Shown: piece after piece, positions 6,461 through 14,503 of the stretch
Position numbering within the stretch: the stretch's first letter is position 1
How the letters are laid out: the number at the start of each line of letters is the position of its first letter
Origin: a bacterium
Lineage (GTDB): Bacteria; Chloroflexota; Dormibacteria; Aeolococcales; Bog-877
DNA: 34,800 bases
Assembly: GCA_021827985.1 (NCBI GenBank)
Contig: JAKATL010000029.1
Location: forward strand, 1 to 34,800
Direction: 5' to 3'
Position numbers and translations under genes: made by a program
Notes under the pieces: model-generated
Told to the model about the DNA's origin: nothing
The model's database searches: none
The model's input: only the letters and a program-made list of their open reading frames with translations

Positions 6461-7651
6461 ATGGCAGTTGGCTCGGAGGGTGCCGACATCTGCATCGTGG
6501 GCGCTGGGGTGATGGGGACTTCCATCGCCTACCAGCTGGCCATCAGGAAGGCAGGCCGGATCGTGGTTTGCGACCAGGGGTCGGTGGGCGAGGGGATGAG
6601 TGGGCGTTCGTCGGCACTGATCCGCATGCACTACACCTTCCGGGAGGAGGTGCAGCTGGCCGTTCTCAGCCTGCGGATGTTCCGCGACTGGGTCGAGATC
6701 ACCGGTGGCCAGCCCGTCTTCCATCCGGCCCCCTTCGTCCGCCTCGTCCATCCCGACGAGACCGAGAAGCTCCGCCAGAACGTCGCCATGCAGCGCGAGT
6801 GTGGGGCCCACGTCGAACTGATCGATCGCCCCACCCTGGCCGGGATGGCACCCGGCTGGGCGGTCGAGGAGGTGATCCTCGCGGCTTACGAGCCGGATTC
6901 CGGATACGGGAGCGGGGGTCAGGTCGCTGCCGACCTTCTGGCGCGGGCCCGGGAGCTCGGGGTCACCTACCGTGCCGGCGCCAGGGTGCTGGGCCTGCGG
7001 CGGAGCGGAGACCAGGTCACCGGCGTTGACACCTCCAGGGGGCCGATCGCTGCCGACCTGGTGATCTGCGCCACCGGGGTGTGGAGCAAGCCGCTGTTGC
7101 GCGCGGCCGGGTGGGACCCGCCGATCGAGACCGAGTTCCACCACGTGGCGCTGGTGCGTCGCCCCGGGCGGGAGCCGGGGGACGGCCTCGCCTGCATCGA
7201 CTCGGTCACCAGGACATACTTCCGGCCGGACGTGCCCGGGACGACTCTGGTGGGAAGCTTCTACGGGCCCCGCGGCGCCGATCCGGACAACTTCCCTCAG
7301 CGGGCCTCGGAGGCCGACCTGGCGCGGCTGGTCGAAGCCGCCAGCCAGCGGGTGCCGGGGCTGGCGGAGGGCGGGATCGCGGGCAGCGTCACGGGTGTCT
7401 ACGACATGACACCCGACACCAGGCCCCTGATCGGGCCCGTGCCCGGGCTGCCGGGATGCATGGCGGTGATGGGGTTCTCCGGGATGGGCTTCAAGATCTC
7501 CCCGGCGGTCGGGGTGGCAGTGGCGGAGATGGTCTGCCAGGGGGTGGCTTCGACCGTGGACCTGCGCCCCTTCCGGCCCGAGCGTTTCGCGGAGGGCCGC
7601 CCGATCCAGCCCGAGGGAGAGTACCGGGACGATCTCAATACCGCCCGCTGA
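6461..7651 (+). CDS. FAD-dependent oxidoreductase of the D-amino-acid/sarcosine oxidase (DAO) family
   Basis: A 396-residue protein. ADICIVGAGVMGTSIAYQLA near the N-terminus is the Rossmann GxGxxG for FAD, followed by an acidic VVCDQG. Next come GEGMSGRSSALIRMHYT, the flavin-contacting segment of DadA/SoxB-type enzymes, and DLVICATGVWSKPLL. The C-terminal flavin-binding motif is DMTPDTRPLIGPVPG followed by GFSGMGFKISPAVG. It should oxidise an amine or amino acid, passing electrons to oxygen or a carrier. ATG 6461 is chosen because it follows a strong purine run and directly precedes the Rossmann strand; ATGs at 6437 and 6446 are alternatives. It stands alone. Substrate unknown. Confidence 0.85.
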   Translation: MAVGSEGADICIVGAGVMGTSIAYQLAIRKAGRIVVCDQGSVGEGMSGRSSALIRMHYTFREEVQLAVLSLRMFRDWVEITGGQPVFHPAPFVRLVHPDETEKLRQNVAMQRECGAHVELIDRPTLAGMAPGWAVEEVILAAYEPDSGYGSGGQVAADLLARARELGVTYRAGARVLGLRRSGDQVTGVDTSRGPIAADLVICATGVWSKPLLRAAGWDPPIETEFHHVALVRRPGREPGDGLACIDSVTRTYFRPDVPGTTLVGSFYGPRGADPDNFPQRASEADLARLVEAASQRVPGLAEGGIAGSVTGVYDMTPDTRPLIGPVPGLPGCMAVMGFSGMGFKISPAVGVAVAEMVCQGVASTVDLRPFRPERFAEGRPIQPEGEYRDDLNTAR

Positions 7652-7895
7652 GGGGCCAGCGCCAAGCAGGGCGGGAGAGCGCCGGCAGCTTTCCGGTCGC
7701 CGTTTCATTCTGCGGCCGAGCCCCGAAGCGGGTTCATTCGGCGGTCGGCGGGCGGGCAGAGTCCTGCCCAACTAGTCCTCGAGGGCCGCGGTCCATCTCG
7801 CAGCCGATCATCCGAGCATCCCACCCACCAGGGTCAGGACTTCCCGGTGCTTGGTTGTTCCAGCCGTCGGGAGCCAGCTTCCCAAAGAGACGAGA
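7652..7895. other. Intergenic region between convergent genes
   Basis: It lies between the flavoprotein stop and the groEL terminator. I see no tRNA, repeat or credible small gene. Confidence 0.4.
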
Positions 7896-7923
7896 AAGGG
7901 GGCGGCCCTTGGGCCGCCCCCTT
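7896..7923 (-). terminator. Intrinsic terminator of groEL
   Basis: A near-perfect long stem (AAGGGGGCGGCCC / GGGCCGCCCCCTT), 22 bases beyond the groEL stop. On the minus strand it is followed by TTTCTCG and further T-rich sequence. Confidence 0.8.
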
Positions 7924-7945
7924 CCCTCTCCCATCCGAGGTGGGA

Positions 7946-9553
7946 TCAGTACTCGGGCATCGGGGGCGCAGCGGCGCCCTTCTTCTCGGGGATGTCAGTC
8001 ACCAGAGACTCGGTGGTCAGCAGCAGCCCGGCGATCGAGGCCGCGTTCTGGACCGCCGACCGGGTCACCTTGGTGGGGTCGATGATCCCCGCCTTGACCA
8101 TGTCCACATACTCGCCGGTGGCGGCGTTGTAGCCGTGGCCCGCGGGCAGGGTGCGGACCTTCTCCACCACCACTGAGCCCTCGGCTCCGGCGTTGTTGGC
8201 GATCTGCCGGGTGGGCTCCTCGAGCGCCCGCAGCACGATGGTCACCCCGGTCTGCTGGTCACCCTCGAGCTTGAGGCCGGCCAGCGCCTTCTGACCCAGG
8301 AGGAGGGCGGTACCACCGCCGGGGACGATCCCTTCCTCGACTGCGGCCCGGGTGGCGGAGACGGCGTCCTCCATCCGGTGCTTGCGCTCCTTGAGCTCGG
8401 TCTCGGTGGCGGCACCGACCTTGATCACGGCCACTCCGCCGGCCAGCTTGGCCAGCCGCTCCTGGAGCTTCTCCTTGTCCCAGTCCGAGGTCGACTTCTC
8501 GATCTCAGCCTTGATCTGCTCGATCCTCCCCTTGATGGCGTCGGAGCTCCCCGCGCCCTCGACGATCGTGGTGTCGTCCTTGGTCACCTTGACCATGCGG
8601 GCCCGGCCCAGCTGACCCAGCTGGACGCTCTCGAGCTTGAGGCCCAGCTCCTCGCTGATCACCGTCCCTCCGGTGAGGATGGCGATGTCCTGCAGCATGG
8701 CCTTGCGGCGGTCGCCGAAGCCCGGCGCCTTGACCGCCACCGCGGTGAAGATCCCCCGGATCTTGTTCACGATCAGAGTGGCCAGCGCCTCGCCGTCCAC
8801 GTCCTCGGCCACCACCACCAGCGGCTTGCCGCTCTGGTGGATCTTCTCCACCACCGGGAGCAGGTCGGCGATCGCCGAGATCTTCCGGTCGGTGACCAGG
8901 ATGTAGGGCTCCTCGAGCACCGCCTCCATGGACTGGGTGTTGGTCACCATGTAGGGGCTGATGTAGCCCTTGTCGAACTGCATCCCCTCGACGAGGTCGA
9001 GCTCGGTCTCGATCCCCTTGGACTCCTCCACGGTGATCACCCCGTCCTTGCCGACCTTCTCCATGGCCTCGGCCACGGTCTCCCCGATCTGGGGGTCGGC
9101 GGCGGAGATGGACGCCACCTGGGCGATCTTCTCCCGCTCGCTGATGGACACGGAGTGCTTCTTGATCTCCTCGACGACCACGTCGACGGCCTTCTGGATG
9201 CCGGCCTTAACCTGCACCGGGTTGGCGCCGGCGGCAACATGGCGGAGCCCCTCGTTGATCATCGCCGCGGCCAGGACGGTGGCGGTGGTGGTGCCATCAC
9301 CGGCGATGTCGTTGGTCTTGCTGGCGACCTCCTTGACCAGCTGGGCGCCCATGTTCTCGAAGGGGTCCTCCAGCTCGATCTCCTTGGCGATGGTCACCCC
9401 GTCGTTGGTGATGGTCGGGCTGCCGAACTTCTTGTCCAGCACCACGTTGCGGCCCTTGGGTCCGATGGTGATGCGGACTGCGTCCGCCACCTTGTCGGCC
9501 CCCCGCTTGAGCGCGGCCCGGGCCTCCGTGTCGAACAGCAACTGCTTGGGCAT
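7946..9553 (-). CDS. groEL: Chaperonin GroEL
   Basis: A 535-residue Hsp60 that forms the ATP-driven folding chamber. Signatures include [42 protein letters not shown], the nucleotide-binding [11 protein letters not shown], and the C-terminal GGGTAL and [12 protein letters not shown] blocks. The tail ends [12 protein letters not shown] and lacks the flexible GGM repeats of E. coli-type GroEL. ATG 9553 is preferred over an upstream in-frame start because GGAGGAGATCAG precedes it and PKQLLFD is the usual N-terminus. It is monocistronic: no groES is adjacent, so the co-chaperonin must be elsewhere. A CIRCE element 58 bases upstream implies HrcA control. Confidence 0.98.
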   Translation of the reverse strand: MPKQLLFDTEARAALKRGADKVADAVRITIGPKGRNVVLDKKFGSPTITNDGVTIAKEIELEDPFENMGAQLVKEVASKTNDIAGDGTTTATVLAAAMINEGLRHVAAGANPVQVKAGIQKAVDVVVEEIKKHSVSISEREKIAQVASISAADPQIGETVAEAMEKVGKDGVITVEESKGIETELDLVEGMQFDKGYISPYMVTNTQSMEAVLEEPYILVTDRKISAIADLLPVVEKIHQSGKPLVVVAEDVDGEALATLIVNKIRGIFTAVAVKAPGFGDRRKAMLQDIAILTGGTVISEELGLKLESVQLGQLGRARMVKVTKDDTTIVEGAGSSDAIKGRIEQIKAEIEKSTSDWDKEKLQERLAKLAGGVAVIKVGAATETELKERKHRMEDAVSATRAAVEEGIVPGGGTALLLGQKALAGLKLEGDQQTGVTIVLRALEEPTRQIANNAGAEGSVVVEKVRTLPAGHGYNAATGEYVDMVKAGIIDPTKVTRSAVQNAASIAGLLLTTESLVTDIPEKKGAAAPPMPEY

Positions 9554-9610
9554 ACTTCTGATCTCCTCCTCGGTTCCCACAAGAGCGATCGGATTGGCTC
9601 TCGGCCCATG

Positions 9611-9637
9611 TTAGCACTCTGGCCGGTCGAGTGCTAG
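9611..9637. promoter_or_regulatory. CIRCE element (HrcA operator)
   Basis: TTAGCACTC, nine spacer bases, GAGTGCTAG: the CIRCE consensus with a single deviation in the last base. It overlaps a possible groEL -10 (TAACAT, minus strand, 9613-9608) and ends 57 bases before the likely GNAT start, so the divergent gene may also feel HrcA. Confidence 0.93.
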
Positions 9638-9694
9638 CAGGTGGCTCTGGGGAGTGCCAGGCAGGGGCGGGCCTTCCCCGCCATCATTCTCACC

Positions 9695-10516
9695 ATGGAT
9701 GGTCGGTCGGGGGCGGCAGGGCAGCTTCGCCGGCTGCTGGGCGCCGAGGAGCGCCAGCAGGTGGCCAGGTTCCTGCTCGCCCAGGGGTGGGCTGGGCTCC
9801 ATCTCGGGGAGGCGCTGGTCCGCTGGGAGGAGTCCTCCTCGGGCCGGACGCCCCTCTGGGGGGCATTCGGACCCTCGGGGGAGCTCACCTCGGTGGCGTT
9901 CGCTCCCCAGGGCAGGTTCCAGCTGCTGGCGCCGCTGCGGGCGGACCGGGAGGCGGGGCACGATCTGCTGCAGCGCCTCCTCCCCGAGCTGGAGCGGGTC
10001 TCGGCGCTTGAGGACCACCTTCTCAAGCGAGAACTCGCGGGCTTCGATCGAGCTATCCGAGAGATCACCGTGGCGGCCAGCCTGCTGGTCCCTGCCCGCC
10101 CCCTGCCCGAGACGCGCCAGGCCCGCCTCCGGGACGCCGCCGTCCTGCACCGCATCTACCAGAACGTCAGCTGGATGCGCCTGGACAGCGCCGCCGACTG
10201 GCGGGCACGGCTCCGCCGTGAGCCCACCTGGGTGGTGGAGGAAGAGGGCCGGGTGGTCGGGGCGGCGAGATGGACCAAGCGCTACGGGCAGGTGGTCGAG
10301 GTGGGTGGGGTGGCCACCGACCCGGAGCGACGCCGCCGGGGGGCAGCCACCTCCGCCGTCCTGGCGGCCACGGCCCCGGCGCTGTCCGCCGGTCTCACCC
10401 CGGTGCTCTGCTTTCAGGACCCCGCCCTGGCCCCCCTCTACCTCAACCTCGGCTACGAGCGAGTGGGGAGGGAGCTTGCGTTCCGCCGGACCACCCCGCT
10501 GGTCCCCGGCCTATGA
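9695..10516 (+). CDS. GNAT family N-acetyltransferase with an unrecognised N-terminal domain
   Basis: A 273-residue protein. The C-terminal half is a GNAT fold: WVVEEEGRVVGAARWTK, then VGGVATDPERRRRGAATSAVLAA (beta-4 and the acetyl-CoA pyrophosphate loop R-R-R-G-A), then PLYLNLGYERVG. The N-terminal 120 residues are helical and Leu/Arg-rich and resemble the extra N-domain of some high-GC GNAT proteins (DUF4081-like; tentative). No Shine-Dalgarno precedes ATG 9695, and a weak CATCAT lies seven bases upstream, so a leaderless start is possible. An in-frame GTG at 9641 immediately after CIRCE is the alternative. Its stop lies inside the -10 of the next gene. The acceptor substrate is unknown. 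Confidence 0.75.
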   Translation: MDGRSGAAGQLRRLLGAEERQQVARFLLAQGWAGLHLGEALVRWEESSSGRTPLWGAFGPSGELTSVAFAPQGRFQLLAPLRADREAGHDLLQRLLPELERVSALEDHLLKRELAGFDRAIREITVAASLLVPARPLPETRQARLRDAAVLHRIYQNVSWMRLDSAADWRARLRREPTWVVEEEGRVVGAARWTKRYGQVVEVGGVATDPERRRRGAATSAVLAATAPALSAGLTPVLCFQDPALAPLYLNLGYERVGRELAFRRTTPLVPGL

Positions 10517-10517
10517 T
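10512..10517 (+). promoter_or_regulatory. Leaderless -10 (TATGAT) for the DUF2342 gene
   Basis: TATGAT, six bases, then the GTG start at 10524. The TGA stop of the GNAT gene is embedded in this hexamer. No Shine-Dalgarno is present. Confidence 0.5.
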
Positions 10518-10523
10518 CGACAG

Positions 10524-11651
10524 GTGGCGGACCTGAAGTCGGCGCTGGCGTGGTCGGCGCTGGTGGCCGGCGCAGCGGTCGCCGCTGAGCGGGCCGCCAA
10601 CCACTGGCGCCAGGGGAGCGGCGAGGGTGCGCTGGACTGGGATCTGGTGCGCCGTACCGCCTACTCCAGGGCGGGCGAGGACCGGCTCGACCTAGTGCGG
10701 GAGGTGGGCGACGCCTACCAGCCGCTGGTGCAGGAGCTGGTGCCCCTCCTGGCGCTGGCCTGCGGCACCGGAGCCCAGTCGGCGACCTTCGGGGCCGTCC
10801 GGGTGGTGGGGCGGCGGGGCTTCGTCGACCAGAACCTGGCGATGATGCAGCGGGTCATCGGGCCACTGGAGCAGATGACCGGCGGCTTCCGGAGCAGCCC
10901 CATGCTCCGGCTGCCGACCAGCCTGTACCTCGGCACCCTGCTCGGCTACATCGGGCGGCGGGTCCTGGGCCAGTACGACCCGGTCCTCAGCTTCGGCGGG
11001 GAGGAGCCGGAGTCCCTCCCCTCCCCGGCGCTGCTCATGGTGGAACCCAACGTGCAGGACTTCCAAGAGCGGGCGGGGCTGCCGCTGGACTCGCTCCGCC
11101 GCTGGTTGATGCTGCATGAGCTGACCCATGCCTGGCAGTTCGAGCTCCACCCCTGGCTCGCACCACATCTCACCTCACTGGTGGCCGAGCTGGCCCGCCT
11201 GCCCCGGACCCAGGGTCCCAAGGGTCTGGAGGAGCTGCTGCAGGCGGCCCGCCAGGTCCGGCCCCAGCTGGCGGCTGTGGGCCGCATCCAGGCGGTCATG
11301 GCCCTCCTGGAGGGCCACGCCAACTACATCATGCGCGAGGTGGGGCAGCGCCACCTCGCCGATTTCGAGGCCCTCGATCAGGCGTTCCATCGCCGCCAAG
11401 AGCAGCCCACCACCCTGGAGCGGCTGCTGCTGATCATCTCCGGCGTCGCACTCAAGCTGCAGCAGTACCAGCAGGGGGAGCGCTTCCTTCGCCAGATCCG
11501 CGAGGGCGGTGGGGAGGAGGCACTGGCCCGCGTCTGGGCGGGTCCGGAGTCGCTGCCCAGCTGGGGGGAGGTGCGTCGGCCGGAGCGCTGGCTGGAGCGG
11601 ATGGGTTACCAGCGCTCCTGGCCGGGCCGGATCTCACCACAGCCCGCCTGA
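10524..11651 (+). CDS. Zinc-dependent metalloprotease, DUF2342 / F420-biosynthesis-associated type
   Basis: A 375-residue protein. MLHELTHAWQFE places a zincin HExxH at residues 198-202, and ALLEGHANYIM supplies the downstream glutamate (Glu263). These, with the flanking blocks (LVEPNVQDF; LPSWGEVRRPERWLERM at the C-terminus), match the DUF2342 family, annotated as coenzyme-F420-biosynthesis-associated in Actinobacteria because of gene neighbourhood. No F420 gene is visible here, so the name does not imply that pathway in this window. The first 20 residues are mildly hydrophobic but not a clear signal peptide. The GTG at 10524 is chosen for the -10 six bases upstream. Confidence 0.85.
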   Translation: MADLKSALAWSALVAGAAVAAERAANHWRQGSGEGALDWDLVRRTAYSRAGEDRLDLVREVGDAYQPLVQELVPLLALACGTGAQSATFGAVRVVGRRGFVDQNLAMMQRVIGPLEQMTGGFRSSPMLRLPTSLYLGTLLGYIGRRVLGQYDPVLSFGGEEPESLPSPALLMVEPNVQDFQERAGLPLDSLRRWLMLHELTHAWQFELHPWLAPHLTSLVAELARLPRTQGPKGLEELLQAARQVRPQLAAVGRIQAVMALLEGHANYIMREVGQRHLADFEALDQAFHRRQEQPTTLERLLLIISGVALKLQQYQQGERFLRQIREGGGEEALARVWAGPESLPSWGEVRRPERWLERMGYQRSWPGRISPQPA

Positions 11652-11693
11652 GCCGAGTATCGCCCTTCGGTGTCGCGGCGGCCGGATCTTGCG

Positions 11694-11699
11694 TACACT
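11694..11699 (+). promoter_or_regulatory. -10 element (TACACT) upstream of a short leaderless frame
   Basis: TACACT, six bases, then GTG at 11706. The geometry equals that at 10512 and 19502, placing transcription initiation on or near the GTG of a 20-codon frame rather than the main gene. Confidence 0.5.
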
Positions 11700-11705
11700 G
11701 CGCGG

Positions 11706-11768
11706 GTGAATTGCCTGCGGGCGGGGCGGGGTTTCTCCGACCCGACCTTTGAGCCCTCACGGAGCTGA
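11706..11768 (+). CDS. Possible leaderless upstream ORF (20 residues)
   Basis: GTG-start frame MNCLRAGRGFSDPTFEPSRS whose stop TGA lies four bases before the ATG of the 511-residue protein gene. The downstream GGAG ribosome-binding site lies inside its last codons, so terminating ribosomes could assist the main start. It contains one Cys at position 3. It may act only as a translated leader; no family is recognised. Confidence 0.35.
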   Translation: MNCLRAGRGFSDPTFEPSRS

Positions 11769-11772
11769 TGCC

Positions 11773-13308
11773 ATGAAGATCACCCTCCGGCTCCGCCTCC
11801 CCGGCGGCCCCGCCCTCCCCGGCGCCCTGCGCCGGCTCCTCGAGCCACCCCCCTCCCGGCAGCTGGCGCCGGTGCTGGTCCCGGCCGGAGCCCCCGGCCC
11901 CTGGCGCGCCCCCGACCAGCAGATCTTCCACCCGGTGTTCGGGCGTAAGCGCGACGAGAACCCGGCTCCCGGGCCCGAGGAGGCCGGATCGGAAACCTCC
12001 GAGGCCGCCGACTCGGCCGACGCGATGGTTCCCGGGGCCGGCGAGCTCCCGCCCATCCCCTCAGCCCCGGAGCCGGGAGAGGGGGAGGGGCTTGACGCCG
12101 CGGAGGCGGAGGAGGTTGCTGCGGAGCCCGCTGCTGAGGAGGCCGGCTGGTCCTCGTACCAGCCCCCGGCGGAGCCGTCCCCGTTCTCCTTTGAGGCGGA
12201 GCCGGAGCGGCACGACCTGCCCGCCTGGACCCCCACCCCGCTCGGGGAGTCCGCCTTCCCCGCCTTCCCCGCCGAGCCCGAGGGGACCCCCGGCCCGTGG
12301 GGGGCACCCCAAGGCCCAGAGGTGGTCGCCTTCCCCGGCGGCGAGTACCAGGAGCCGGCCCCGGAGGCCGCCTGGCCCTCCGCCCCTCAGGATCCCGTCT
12401 GGGGAGCCCAGGGCGCCGACATGGAGTCCGCCCCCGAGGTCGAGGTGCCGGAATCCCACTTCACAGAGGAGGCACCCGAGGCTGCTCCGATCGAGTCGGA
12501 TTCCCAGGAGGTGACCGAATCCCCAGCTGAGCCCGCTCCGGACGAGGGGGCGGTCCCGGCCGAGGAGTACGCCATCGAGGCTGAGAGCGCCACCTGGGTT
12601 GCCGAGGAGCCGCCGGTGCCGGCCTACCTCACCTACCCGACCGAGGAGCCGGCACCCCACTTGGGGGCCGTGGCGCTGGTGGAGGACGCGCGGGCCTTCC
12701 CTCTCCCCGAGGGAGAGATCCTCTTCCGCAACCTGCGGGCGGGGTTCACCGATCCGGCCCGCCTGCTGCGCCACCTGGCCGGTGAGGGACACACCGGGGT
12801 GATGCATGTCGCCGCCGCTGAAGGGCGCAACACCTACGTTGTCCTGGTGGACGGGTATGTGGTGGCGGTCGCCAGCGACTCCCAGGGCCGGGTCACCACC
12901 ACCAACCGGGTGGCCTTCCCCAACTTCCCCAACAGCCAGGACGTGCTCAACGTGATCACCTACCCTCGGGAGATCGCCCGGGGGCTGGGGCTTTTGCTCC
13001 ACGCCCCGGTGCACTTCCGCGGGCTGGGGGCGATGTTCGTCAACCTGGACGGGCTGCGCAGCTACCTCAGCAAGCATTCGGCGTCCGGAGGGATGGTGGT
13101 GGCTTCCGACCAGGGCACCGGCGTCGCCCTCTTCGACGACGGCCGGCTGGTGGGCGCCTACACCGGCAACCAGGCCCCCGAGGGGGACCTCACCCCGCTG
13201 CGCGAGCTGATCAAGGACCTGGACGCCGAGATTGACGTGCGCATGGGTGGCCCCAAGGAGCTGGACCCGATCCCGCTGGACACTCTGCTGGCCGGCTACC
13301 CCCTGTGA
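11773..13308 (+). CDS. Uncharacterised protein: disordered acidic N-terminal half, duplicated C-terminal domain
   Basis: A 511-residue cytoplasmic-looking protein. Residues 1-45 are basic and proline-rich (KITLRLRLPGG start). Residues about 50-300 are low-complexity Glu/Ala/Pro with repeated Trp/Tyr/Phe spots, predicting disorder. From about 300 the protein is folded. LLRHLAGEGHTGVMHVAA with YVVLVDGYVVAVAS, and then LRSYLSKHSASGGMVVAS with GVALFDDGRLVGAYTG, align as two copies of one beta-rich module resembling the DUF4388/PATAN type (tentative). ATG 11773 has GGAG eight bases upstream. Its TGA overlaps the methyltransferase GTG. Possible roles are scaffold or signalling adaptor; function unknown. 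Confidence 0.7.
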   Translation: MKITLRLRLPGGPALPGALRRLLEPPPSRQLAPVLVPAGAPGPWRAPDQQIFHPVFGRKRDENPAPGPEEAGSETSEAADSADAMVPGAGELPPIPSAPEPGEGEGLDAAEAEEVAAEPAAEEAGWSSYQPPAEPSPFSFEAEPERHDLPAWTPTPLGESAFPAFPAEPEGTPGPWGAPQGPEVVAFPGGEYQEPAPEAAWPSAPQDPVWGAQGADMESAPEVEVPESHFTEEAPEAAPIESDSQEVTESPAEPAPDEGAVPAEEYAIEAESATWVAEEPPVPAYLTYPTEEPAPHLGAVALVEDARAFPLPEGEILFRNLRAGFTDPARLLRHLAGEGHTGVMHVAAAEGRNTYVVLVDGYVVAVASDSQGRVTTTNRVAFPNFPNSQDVLNVITYPREIARGLGLLLHAPVHFRGLGAMFVNLDGLRSYLSKHSASGGMVVASDQGTGVALFDDGRLVGAYTGNQAPEGDLTPLRELIKDLDAEIDVRMGGPKELDPIPLDTLLAGYPL

Positions 13309-14096
13309 CCCCGGGGCCGGACCCCGAGCCGGCCGACAGCCGCTCCCAGTTCGCGCGGGTCGCCCAGGCCTACCGCACCAGCACCACGCACGCCGACCCG
13401 ATCGCGCTGGCCCGCTTCCTGGAGCTGGGCGAGCTCAGGCCCAACCACCGGGTCCTGGACGTGGCCACCGGGGCGGGTCACGTGGCCCTGGCGGCCGCCC
13501 CCCAGGTCCGGGAGGTCGTGGCGCTCGACCTCACGCAAGAGATGCTGGAGCAGGCGCGCGCGCAGGCGGCGGAGCGCGAGATCCGCAACGTGGAGTTCGT
13601 GCTGGGGGACGCCGAGCAGCTGCAGTTCCCCTCCTCCTCCTTTGACCGGGTCCTGGTGCGCTCCGCTCCCCACCACTTCCGGCACCTGATCCCCGCCCTG
13701 GCCGAGTTCCACCGGGTGCTGGTGGCCGGGGGGGCGCTGGCGGTGAGCGACTGCTCCCCCCCGCCGGTGGTGCGCGACTGGCTGGAGGTGGTGGAGGTCG
13801 GCCGGGACCGGTCCCACGTCCGCAGCCGGGAGCTGGAGGAGTGGCGGGCGTTGCTGCAGGCGCTGGGATTCACCGTGGAGCTGGCGGAGCGGATCGAGCA
13901 GGAGAACGATGTCCTGGCCTGGTTCGAGCGGGCCGGGGTGGACGACCAAACGCGCCGTCGGCTCCTCGACTACTACGAGACCGCCCCCCAGGCGGTGCGG
14001 GACCAGCTCAGCCCCCAGTGGCGGGAGGGGCGCTTCTACCACCGCTACTGGCAGGGGCTGCTGCGGGCGCGCAAGCCGTTGGAGCCGGTCTACTGA
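13305..14096 (+). CDS. Class I SAM-dependent methyltransferase (UbiE/Methyltransf_11 type)
   Basis: A 263-residue protein. Motif I is HRVLDVATGAGHVALAAA (about 47-64), followed by VVALDLTQEMLEQA (motif II acidic residue), NVEFVLGDAEQLQFPSSSFDRVLVR (motifs III-IV) and LVAGGALAVSDCSPP. This is the typical order for small-molecule methyltransferases. The C-terminal third is helical and may shape the acceptor site. The acceptor substrate is unknown. GTG 13305 overlaps the previous stop (GTGA), coupling it to the 511-residue protein. Confidence 0.88.
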   Translation: MTPGPDPEPADSRSQFARVAQAYRTSTTHADPIALARFLELGELRPNHRVLDVATGAGHVALAAAPQVREVVALDLTQEMLEQARAQAAEREIRNVEFVLGDAEQLQFPSSSFDRVLVRSAPHHFRHLIPALAEFHRVLVAGGALAVSDCSPPPVVRDWLEVVEVGRDRSHVRSRELEEWRALLQALGFTVELAERIEQENDVLAWFERAGVDDQTRRRLLDYYETAPQAVRDQLSPQWREGRFYHRYWQGLLRARKPLEPVY

Positions 14097-14119
14097 CAGT
14101 CGGTTAGGCTTCCTCATAG

Positions 14120-14503
14120 ATGGCTGAGCCGATCGACCTCAGCGGGGTGCACCGGGAGCTGGACCTGCTCAAGCGCCGGCTCTGCCACTGCCAGCTGCAG
14201 GGCGAGTGCCTGGGCTGCAAGGGGGTGGAGATGGTCCGCCAGCAGCTGGAGGCGGTGGTGGCCGCGGCCTCCCAGCCGGTTCTCCTCCAGGTGGCCCAGG
14301 AGGCCGCCGCCAAGGACATGCTCTCCCAGTTCACCCAGATGCAGGAGCGGCTGATGGACGACCCCGCCATCCGTCAGGCGGCGGACGCCTTCCGGGAGCG
14401 GCTCCTGGAGGACCCCGAGGTCCGCAACCTCATGGAGGAGCTGATGAAGCGGCTGGGACCCGAGGGACCCGGGGCGATGGGGGGGCCGGAGGGGCTTCCT
14501 TGA
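14120..14503 (+). CDS. Small helical protein with a CxC-x5-CxxC cluster
   Basis: A 127-residue protein. Residues 22-33 read CHCQLQGECLGC, four cysteines in C-x-C-x5-C-x2-C spacing that could bind zinc or an iron-sulphur centre. Long amphipathic helices follow (about 35-110) with regular charged and hydrophobic spacing, and the C-terminus is Gly/Pro-rich. No family recognised. No Shine-Dalgarno; TAGGCT (14105-14110) nine bases before the ATG could be a -10 for a nearly leaderless message. It lies 23 bases after the methyltransferase, and the next gene starts at a TTG overlapping its stop. Confidence 0.7.
   Translation: MAEPIDLSGVHRELDLLKRRLCHCQLQGECLGCKGVEMVRQQLEAVVAAASQPVLLQVAQEAAAKDMLSQFTQMQERLMDDPAIRQAADAFRERLLEDPEVRNLMEELMKRLGPEGPGAMGGPEGLP

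Noticed and set aside
5789..7771. 660-codon open frame on the minus strand across the flavoprotein gene
   Set aside because: Low-complexity Arg/Pro/Gly/His translation, no motif; an antisense shadow of real genes in GC-rich DNA.
7652..7895. Search for a tRNA or small RNA before the groEL terminator
   Set aside because: No cloverleaf or TTCGA-type T-loop arrangement found.
8378..9637. 419-codon plus-strand frame opposite groEL
   Set aside because: A His/Leu/Asp/Gly-rich mirror of GroEL codons with no family features.
9654..10523. Upstream extension of the DUF2342 frame through the GNAT gene
   Set aside because: The extension is Arg/Ser/Pro-rich shadow sequence; the GTG at 10524 with a -10 six bases upstream fits family length.
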